DNA of 35,721 nt. Source: Acidobacteriota bacterium. GTDB taxonomy: Bacteria; Acidobacteriota; Terriglobia; Bryobacterales; Bryobacteraceae. The stretch is from positions 1-35,721 of the forward strand of contig VFZW01000019.1 of the NCBI GenBank assembly GCA_016871055.1, given 5' to 3'. The translations under genes and the position numbers were made by a program. This document shows positions 7,402 through 15,109 of this stretch, piece by piece. The first letter of the stretch is position 1. Each line of letters begins with the position of its first letter. The notes beneath the pieces were generated by a model. It was not told the DNA's origin and did no database searches. It was given only the letters and a program-made list of their open reading frames with translations.

Positions 7402-10400
7402 TCAAAACTCAAACTTCAACGCCAACTGCATCACCCGCGGCCCGCCCCGCCCGCGATCCACCACCGCCGTCACCATCCCGCCCCCCAGCGCATTAAATAC
7501 CCGGTCCGGCAGATTCAAATTCGCGTGGTTCAAGATGTTGAACAACTCATAGCGAATCTGCACCCGCCGCCGCTCCTTCAGTTGGAAGTTCTTCAGCATC
7601 GCCATGTTGATGTAATGCGCGCTCGGCCCATCGAGAATATTCCGTCCCGAATTGCCAAACGCAAACGGCGTGAATCCGAACGCGCTCGTCTCGCAAACGC
7701 TCCGCGACGCGCAGCGAGGTACCGCTTCGAAGTCACTCAACTTGAACCACGGATAATCGACCCCTCGCTTCCCCGCTCCCGGAATATCCTCCTGTATCCC
7801 AGTTCCAATCCGGTTTGGCCGCAGCGACTCTCCGAGATTCGGATCCACATTCGCCGACTGGATCGTCAGCGCCTGCCCCGTGTAGAAACTCGCGCTCCCA
7901 GACATCTGCCATCCCCCGAATAGGCCTTGCGAAAGACCCTTCGCCGTTCCGAAAAATCTCTTCCCGCGCCCAAACGGCAGCGGCGTCGAATACACCGCCG
8001 TGATGACATGCCGCCGGTCGAAGTCCGACCGCCCGCGCTCCGATCGCAAATCCCGCGAATTCTGCGCCCCCGCAAAGCCCCCGGCCGACGCACCGCTCAA
8101 TTGCGATGCATCGTCAATCGACTTGCTCAGCGAATAGTTGAAGCGTACAAATGCGCCCCGCATCTGCCGCCGTAGCGATACCTGCCCGGCGTGGTAGTTC
8201 GAGTTCGATCCAAACGAGTAGTAGTTGATCGTGTTCACCCCCGTGATCGGCCTCGGAAACGGGATGTTAGCCTGATACGCCTCCAGGGATCGAATCGGCT
8301 GATTGATGTCGTAGATCCGGCCCAGATGGGTTCCCTTCGATCCCACGTAACCCATTTCCAGCGCCCAACCAGTCGCCAGTTCCCGCTCGATCGTAAAATT
8401 CCAGCTCTGCAAGTCGCCCATCTTCGGCCGCGCTTCATAGCCGTTCGAGTTCGTCGAATTCCCCTCGGTCGCGCGAATATCGGGAAACGGGTTCGCCAGT
8501 GTCACCAGCGTCGTATTCGAGGCCAACCGCGAAAACGTCTGGTTCACCGAGAACGGAAACCCCGTCATCAGCGACGTCCGGATCGGATTCAGCAAATGCC
8601 CCGTGAAGAAGATGCCATATCCTCCCCGAAACACCGTCGTCCGCTTGAAGTACGGCACACGCCACGCAAACCCAAGCCGCGGCGCGAAGTTCACTTTGTC
8701 CGCGATCACCAGCGACCGCGGCGCGCCAACGTCCTTGGCCAGCGCCACCCGGTCTTGCAAGTGAAACCGGGCAATCCGTTCATCGAAGTCCTGCACGTGC
8801 TTCGAGTCGGAAACGACGATTTTGTTGATCCCCGGCATGAAGTTCGACATGCGGTCGTAGGCATCCACCGGCGGCATGTCGAGTTCATACCGCATGCCGA
8901 GATTCAAGGTGAACGATCTCGTCACCTTGAAATCGTCCGCAAAAAACGTTCCCAGGCTCAACGAGCGCAGGTAGTTGCGCGTCGGTACCAGGGTACGCGT
9001 CGTCGATTGCAGCATCCCAAGCAACAGGTCCGCCACCGAGTGCTGCGTCCAGTTGCGCTGGAAGTTAAACGTCCCGCGCGAGTTGTCGTTGAATGGCTGA
9101 TTAAATCGCGTGCGTTCGATGTCCCAGCCAAACTTCATCGCATGTTTCCCTCGGATCATCGTGAACTTGTTGCTCAACTGAAACATCGTCACGTGATAGC
9201 TAATTGGCTGGCCCGCCGCCGATCCCAGCGGCAGGTAGTCCTGAACGGTTATGCGTGGAAAGCCCATTAACAGCGGATCGGTCGTCGTTCCGGTGATGCC
9301 GAGTTGCTCGGCGATGTTCTGACCTTGAAACTTCGCGTGTTCTTCGGTCGCATTCCGGCTAACCCCGCCGCGAACTTCCATGATCACCGTCGGCGAAAAC
9401 ATGTGCGTATAATCCAGCCCCACCAGGTAACGCGGGTCGTTCACGAAGGTGGGCCACAGCGCCAGGGCGCTGCCGGCGGTCGGGTTCGTGTTATCCGCCA
9501 CCCGCTGCTGAATACGAAACGCCATCGTATCGTTCGGGCCGAAGCGATGATCGGCCTTGCCCATGTAGCTCACCCATTTGTCGAAGTCCTTCGCCGTGGT
9601 GATGAAGTTGTTGTTCGGGTCCGCGCGATTCGGCAGCGGGTAATACTGCATCAGCCGCAGCGCGATCGGATCGAAGCGGCTCGCGGGGATCCGATTGCCC
9701 GGAAAACAACCGGCTGCGTTGGTCGCGTTACACGCCGGCGTCAGCAGCGGGTCTTTTAAAAACAACTTCGCGCCCGTCACCGGAACAACCGACGACGAAA
9801 AATCGCCCGCCCGCTGCGCCGCCGTCGGTACGTTGCCGATAAAACTCTGCCCCAGCACTTCGCGATACGCCTCCCAACTGAAGAGAAAGAACGTCCGGTC
9901 CTTGCCGTTGTAAACCTTCGGAATCGTCAAGGGCCCATGCAGCGTCGCGCCAAACTGATTCCGCCGCAGCGAGAGTTTCTCCCGATCGAAAAACGAGCGC
10001 GCGTCGAAAATGTCGTTGCGAATGTACTCAAACACATCGCCGTGATACCGGTTGGTGCCCGATCGCAGGACCATGTTCATCACACCGCCCGCCATCCGCC
10101 CATTCTCGGCCGAGAACCCCGAGACCTCCATCTTGAATTCTTGCATCGCGCTCATGTTCGGCCGCACGTATGTGCCGGCCCCTCGCGGATTTCGGTTGTT
10201 GAACCCATCGACCGAGTAGTTCGTCGAGTCCGACCGCGACCCGTTGACGTTCAGCCCCGAGCCCTGCCCGCCCTGCGCCATCGGCACCACGCCCGGCACC
10301 ATCAACGCCAGATCGAAGAAGTCCCGGCCGTCCAGCGGAATCTCGTTGATCTGCTGGTTCGTCATGACCTCGCCCTTGATCGCACCCGACTCCGTATTGA

Positions 10401-10755
10401 TGAGCGTGGCTTCGGCCGTCACCGAAACCGAATCGGCCACCGCGCCGACTTGTAAACGGACATCTTGCCGCAGCACCTGGCCGACCTCCAACGTCATGCC
10501 CGTCACCCGATGCGGCCGAAAGCCCTCTTTGTCGACCTGTAACTCATGTGTGCCCGGCACCAGATTCGTAATCGTGAACGAGCCCTCGCCATCGGTCGCC
10601 AGCTCCCGAACGGAGTTCGTATCGACGTGCCGAACCTTGACGGTCGCGGCCGGAATGACCCCGCCTTGTGTATCGCTAACGACGCCGGTGAGGCTGGCGG
10701 TCCCTTGCGCCCATGCCGGCAGCGCGATGAGAACGAAAAAAATCCCCGAACGCAT
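7402..10755 (-). CDS. Oar-like TonB-dependent receptor (carboxypeptidase-regulatory-like + plug + barrel)
   Basis: Signal peptide; GTASLTGVVSDTQGGVIPAATVKVRHVDTNSVRELATDGEGSFTITNLVPGTHELQVDKEGF; plug with SVDGFNNRNPRG...EFKMEVSGFSAENGRMAGGVMNMVLRSGTNRYHG; C-terminal aromatic LKFEF. Confidence 0.9.
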   Translation of the reverse strand: MRSGIFFVLIALPAWAQGTASLTGVVSDTQGGVIPAATVKVRHVDTNSVRELATDGEGSFTITNLVPGTHELQVDKEGFRPHRVTGMTLEVGQVLRQDVRLQVGAVADSVSVTAEATLINTESGAIKGEVMTNQQINEIPLDGRDFFDLALMVPGVVPMAQGGQGSGLNVNGSRSDSTNYSVDGFNNRNPRGAGTYVRPNMSAMQEFKMEVSGFSAENGRMAGGVMNMVLRSGTNRYHGDVFEYIRNDIFDARSFFDREKLSLRRNQFGATLHGPLTIPKVYNGKDRTFFLFSWEAYREVLGQSFIGNVPTAAQRAGDFSSSVVPVTGAKLFLKDPLLTPACNATNAAGCFPGNRIPASRFDPIALRLMQYYPLPNRADPNNNFITTAKDFDKWVSYMGKADHRFGPNDTMAFRIQQRVADNTNPTAGSALALWPTFVNDPRYLVGLDYTHMFSPTVIMEVRGGVSRNATEEHAKFQGQNIAEQLGITGTTTDPLLMGFPRITVQDYLPLGSAAGQPISYHVTMFQLSNKFTMIRGKHAMKFGWDIERTRFNQPFNDNSRGTFNFQRNWTQHSVADLLLGMLQSTTRTLVPTRNYLRSLSLGTFFADDFKVTRSFTLNLGMRYELDMPPVDAYDRMSNFMPGINKIVVSDSKHVQDFDERIARFHLQDRVALAKDVGAPRSLVIADKVNFAPRLGFAWRVPYFKRTTVFRGGYGIFFTGHLLNPIRTSLMTGFPFSVNQTFSRLASNTTLVTLANPFPDIRATEGNSTNSNGYEARPKMGDLQSWNFTIERELATGWALEMGYVGSKGTHLGRIYDINQPIRSLEAYQANIPFPRPITGVNTINYYSFGSNSNYHAGQVSLRRQMRGAFVRFNYSLSKSIDDASQLSGASAGGFAGAQNSRDLRSERGRSDFDRRHVITAVYSTPLPFGRGKRFFGTAKGLSQGLFGGWQMSGSASFYTGQALTIQSANVDPNLGESLRPNRIGTGIQEDIPGAGKRGVDYPWFKLSDFEAVPRCASRSVCETSAFGFTPFAFGNSGRNILDGPSAHYINMAMLKNFQLKERRRVQIRYELFNILNHANLNLPDRVFNALGGGMVTAVVDRGRGGPRVMQLALKFEF

Positions 10756-10859
10756 TGCAACTAGATTTACAGATTTCGACTCCCAAACGCAACGGCGCTA
10801 CGGTTTACTTCCGTGTAGAACCGCTTCTCGTCCGCTGCCGGGGCTTCCGATCTTGCTTT

Positions 10860-11480
10860 CTGAGATGTTCCAACACCTGCACCACCTTCGCCGCCGGCAT
10901 CGAGTATCCCGGTTCGATCGCCAACGCCTCTCGCGTGCAGCAATCGACCATCGTCAGCAACCGCAACTGCCTCCGCACGCCGACACACCAGTCGGAGACG
11001 AAATCCATCGCCCACCGTTGATCGGCTTCCTTCGACGCTTCCTTGCTCGCCGCGGCCTGAGCCGCCCACTTGCGCCGTCGCCGCGTCCGCACTTGCAGCC
11101 CAAGTTCTTGCATGATTCGCTGCACATTGCGCCGGCTCACCGGCCGGCTCAGTTGCTTGCTCACCACCCTGGTAATCCGCCGATGCCCATAGCGGGAGTG
11201 TTTCAGCGCCGCTGCCTGCACATGCTGTTTCATCTCTTGGCCGTGACCCTTGAGTTTGTGCCGCGGTGACGATCGCGGGATGCCTACGAGCTTCGCGGTA
11301 CGGCGCTCGCTGACTTCGGGATGCGCTTCCCGAATCTGCTTGGCCGCCTCCCACTTTTCCGGAAGCCCTACCATTTTTTTGCGTTCAGTTCTTTCAGAAT
11401 CTGGTTGTCGAGCATCGCGTCGGCCAAGGCCCGTTTCAGTCTCGCGTTTTCCCGTTCCAACTGCTTCAACCGCTGCATAG
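10860..11480 (-). mobile_element. IS3-family remnant: end of orfA, slippery heptamer, N-terminal part of orfB
   Basis: OrfA tail MQRLKQLERENARLKRALADAMLDNQILKELNAKKW*; A7 run then OrfB in -1 frame MVGLPEKWEAAKQIREAHPEVSERRTAKLVGIPRSS...RYGHRRITRVVSKQLSRPVSRRNVQRIMQELGL...RWAMDFVSDWCVG; stops after VLEHLRKQ, so the rest of the DDE domain is missing. Confidence 0.85.
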
Positions 11481-11489
11481 TGTAGAGCA

Positions 11490-11960
11490 CACGCCGAGTT
11501 GCTAATCCTTATTAATGATTTGTTTGCGATCGACGCGGAGGCGCGCGAGCGGAACTTATCGGTAACGGAACGGCGCCAACTGCGGCAAGACCGCGCGCCG
11601 GGTGTACTGGAGCGGTTGCGGCAGGCGCGCGACCGGGGGATTGGCGGCGCGCTGCCGGGGAGCACCGTTGGCAAGGGTCTTCGCTATTTGGTAGGCCAGT
11701 GGAGTAAGTTAGTGCGGGTGTTCGATCACGCCGAGGCGGAGTTATCGAATAACTTGGCGGAGAACTCGATGCGGCCGGTCGCGGTGGGCCGGAAGAACTG
11801 GATACATCTCGGCGGCGAGGGCGCCGGCCCGAAAGTGGCGGCGATTCTCTCGGCGATCGAGAGCTGCCGGCGGCTGGGTGTTCCGGTGCGCGACTACTTG
11901 GCCGCGGTGTTGCCGGGGCTGGGCGATCTGCCCGTGTCCCGCGTGGCAGGGCTAACGCCG
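11490..11960 (+). mobile_element. IS66-family transposase C-terminal remnant
   Basis: LILINDLFAIDAEARERNLSVTERRQLRQDRAPGVLERL...AELSNNLAENSMRPVAVGRKNWIHLGGEGAGPKVAAILSAIESCRRLGVPVRDYLAAVLPGLGDLPVSRVAGLTP; N-terminal part absent. Confidence 0.85.
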
Positions 11961-12610
11961 TCGTGCAACTGTTGCAACTTCGCCTTTGTCGCCGCATCGG
12001 CGGCGCGCGACTCCGGTAATCCGTTGTGGTGTTGAAACGCGGTCAGCGCCGCGCGGAGTTGCTCGGTCATCTCATCGCTCTCGGGCCCGGGATCGAACCC
12101 CAAGTTCCGAAGCCGCGACTGCTGGCCGGAAATCGTATCCACGGGATTCAAGTGCCCCGCCGCGACCGGACACTCATATCCGATCTGCGTCTTTCGCGCG
12201 TCGGACCAGATCGTCAGAGTGCCGCCGGCCGTATCCGGTGGAATCTCGAAATCGATCAGACCGGAATCGGAAACGGTTCCTTCGAAGACCAAGCCGCCGA
12301 GTTCGACCTTATACGGCTTGCCCCACAACTCCTGTTCTTCATCGCCGTCCCGGGCGATCTGCACGCGGAAGAATGTCTTCTGGCCCTCGACCTTGAAGTC
12401 GTGCCACTGATCGGTCGCGGCGTCTTCGGTCTTGTCGGCCGTATCTGGGATGAAGAGCTGATCGCCCGGATTCAGAGTATTCGGATTCGGCCGCAGCCGC
12501 CGGAATTCGGCGTTAGAACCGTGATTGTAGATCGTGCGCCAATCGGCGAATCCGAACGTGTGGGCAATTGTCGCCAGACAATCCCCTTGCGCTACCGTGT
12601 ACATCGGCAT
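11894..12610 (-). CDS. LysM / beta-sandwich / peptidoglycan-binding_1 protein 2, downstream of vgrG2; C-terminus runs into antisense IS66 DNA
   Basis: MPMYTVAQGDCLATIAHTFGFADWRTIYNHGSNAEFRRLRPNPNTLNPGDQLFIP (LysM) ... HLNPVDTISGQQSRLRNLGFDPGPESDEMTEQLRAALTAFQHHNGLPESRAADAATKAKLQQLH (PG_binding_1); paralogue of 17138-17779. Confidence 0.8.
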   Translation of the reverse strand: MPMYTVAQGDCLATIAHTFGFADWRTIYNHGSNAEFRRLRPNPNTLNPGDQLFIPDTADKTEDAATDQWHDFKVEGQKTFFRVQIARDGDEEQELWGKPYKVELGGLVFEGTVSDSGLIDFEIPPDTAGGTLTIWSDARKTQIGYECPVAAGHLNPVDTISGQQSRLRNLGFDPGPESDEMTEQLRAALTAFQHHNGLPESRAADAATKAKLQQLHDGVSPATRDTGRSPSPGNTAAK

Positions 12611-12613
12611 ACG

Positions 12614-15070
12614 TTACGCCTTCCTCCAATCCGCGATTCCGGGGAACGACACCTTGCAGTTGCCTGGATCGATGTGCTCGACCTTGGCTTCGCCCTTTCC
12701 GTCCAGCGTTCCCGTATACACTTCGCCGTTTGGAAGTTCGATGCGGTAGTCCTGGCCGGGAACGGGTCTGCCGTAGTGGTCTTTCAGCCGGATGCCGATC
12801 CAGTTCGTCTTCGTCCGATTTTCCTCGGCCGCGGGATTATAGGATTCGTCCTCTTCGGCCGCGCGCGCTGCGTTGTCGGCGATCGCTTGCGCTTCCGCCG
12901 GGGAGAAGGTGAGCTGATTCTTCACGCGGTTGAACGGTCCCGGCCCGGTTTGTTCTCCGCCGGAATAGGTCTTCATCGCTCCCGGATCCGCCGTCGCGGC
13001 TTCGATTGCAGCGGCTGGATTTTGCACGGTGAGCTGGCTCACCGCCGTACCCGTCCCCGCCGAACCGCCGGAGTTGATCAACACCAGCGACCCGTTGATG
13101 GCGACTCCGGACGCCGAGATGTCCACAAAGTTGCTGCCGAGCTTGAGCGATATCTTCGTGCCCGCTTCGATGATCAGATTCTGCCCGGCCTTGAGGTAGA
13201 TATTCGCGCCTTCGATCGACACGTCGCCAGTGACTTTCTCCCCCAGGTCGCCGCCGATCTTCCGGGTCGACGCGCCCGTGATTTCTATCGCCTGTTTGCC
13301 GGCGATCTTGAGATTATGGTCGCGCGTGATCTTTTGCACGACATCGCGGTCGATCGTCTGATTGATGTCGCGCTGGACGTGTTCATTTTGATCGCGAACG
13401 ACCACGAGATGGCTATCTTGCCCGACCCACTCCATCCGGTCTTTCACCACGCGCAGGTTCATGTTTTTTTGCGCGTGGACAAAAACCTGCTCGGCGTCTT
13501 TCTTGTCCTCGAATCGGAGTTCGTTGAAGCCGCCGCCTCTCGGCGACGACAACGTCTTCCAGGTCGACATCGTCTTGTTGTCCGGCAACGTGTAGGCCGG
13601 CATCTGATCCGCGTTGTAGACGCTGCCGGTGATGATCGGCCGGTCCGGATCGCCTTCTTCGAACGCCACCACCACTTCCTGGCCAACCCGCGGCAGCGAG
13701 AAGAATCCCCAGTTTTTCCCCGGCGACGGCATCGCCACACGGCACCAGCACGAAGCGGTGCCGGAGTAACTCAGCGTCCGGTCCCAGAGCATCTGCACCT
13801 TGACGCGCCCATACTTGTCGGTGAAGATCTCCTCGCCTGGCGGCCCGAAAACAACGGCGGTTTGTGTGCCGTGTACCACCGGCTTCGGCGTCGCGCGCTG
13901 CGGGCGGAAAGGGAGTGCGATCGGTATACAGTCGAACGAAGCTTCGACAGGCGGGGGATACTCGCCTTCCTGCGATTCGCCCGAATACCCGCCGCGCTGC
14001 GGGATTGAGAACACCATTCGTGTGATCGCGTAGGCGCCATTGTCCTCCCAATGCGCGGCGAGCGTGAATTTATATCCGGTCGAAAGATGAACGGCGCTGG
14101 TGCGCGCCGAGATTCGCAGCGCCTGGACGCTCTCCTGCTGCATGCGGACTTTGGCCGTCCGCAGATTATCGGTGAAGATCTTCTCCAACGACGAGGCCTG
14201 TTCGGCGCTCGTCGGCGCGATGCCGTCGAATCGTTGTGCGTAAGCGCCGGGATAGTCGTAGAGTTCCAGCTTGTCGTTGCCCGCTAACTTCAACTTATGC
14301 GTCAGAGTGCCGACGGCAACTGTCTCTGGGGCGATATCGACGCCCTCCAAATTCCGATGCGGCAGTTCGAAGGTGTGATCCCAAAGTGTCACTTGCCCGG
14401 AACGCAATGTCTGGAGTTTGTTCCAATCGAAAACAAAAGCCTCCGGCTGATGCCCGCCCCAGATTTCCGTGTAGTGCAACTGCGGAAAATGATCGAGATC
14501 GGCGTGCGACTGGGGTGTATCGGCAACGAGCAATTGATGCCCGCGTTCGTTGTGTTTGAAGTAGAAGTAGATTCCTTCCTCCTCCATCAGCCGGCACGCG
14601 AAATCGTAGTCGGTCTCGCGATACTGCACGCAGTAGTCGCGCGGTTCGTAGGCGCCCTGCAACTCGTAGACGACATCGTTAAGCTACCCAAAAACCGTAC
14701 GCAGGATATCGGGCACGCTTTTCTGCTGATAGATCGCCGAACCGGCTCGGCGCCCCAACAGCCACAACTCAGGCCCAAGGGTGAGCGTGTACGCGGTATG
14801 CGTGAAGCTGCGATTGCCCCTTGTAACCGAATGCACGATGCCGTTGAAGTAGCGGTACTTGTCGTCGTCGGCGACATGCACCTTCACACCGGCGTTGGTT
14901 CCAATCAGGCGGGAAAAGTCGATGACCGTGGAGTTGGGCGCGAAGCACTCGATGGAATAACGGTACAACTCGGAAATACCTTCCGATCCATCGATCGAAC
15001 GAATCAGCAGGACATCTTCGCCCAGCGCGGTGGTGAGATTCAGAAGTCGGTTCTTTTGTGTGATCGCCAC
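12614..15070 (-). pseudogene. vgrG: VgrG2 (TssI), interrupted by one in-frame TAG at 14684-14686
   Basis: N-part ORF 15070-14684 (GEDVLLIRSIDGSEGISELYRYSIECFA...PDILRTVFG*) continues in the same frame as LNDVVYELQGAYEPRDYCVQYRETDYDF...; gp27/gp5-like signatures VVFGPPGEEIFTDKYGRVKVQMLWDR, WGFFSLPRVGQEVVVAFEEGDPDRPIITGSVYN. Confidence 0.85.
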
Positions 15071-15109
15071 GCGACGCTTCTCCTCCGGGCTTCGCGCGCG
15101 GCCCGCCGG

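Noticed and set aside
7402-7412. Start of the HTH protein at 7412 (MSFEFTMIKGSGN)
   Set aside because: The family start aligns at MIKGSGNVF (7394); the upstream residues derive from the overlapping receptor 3' end.
12026-14008. 660-aa plus-strand ORF
   Set aside because: Antisense of vgrG2 whose minus-strand product has clear VgrG homology; long antisense ORFs are expected at this GC content.
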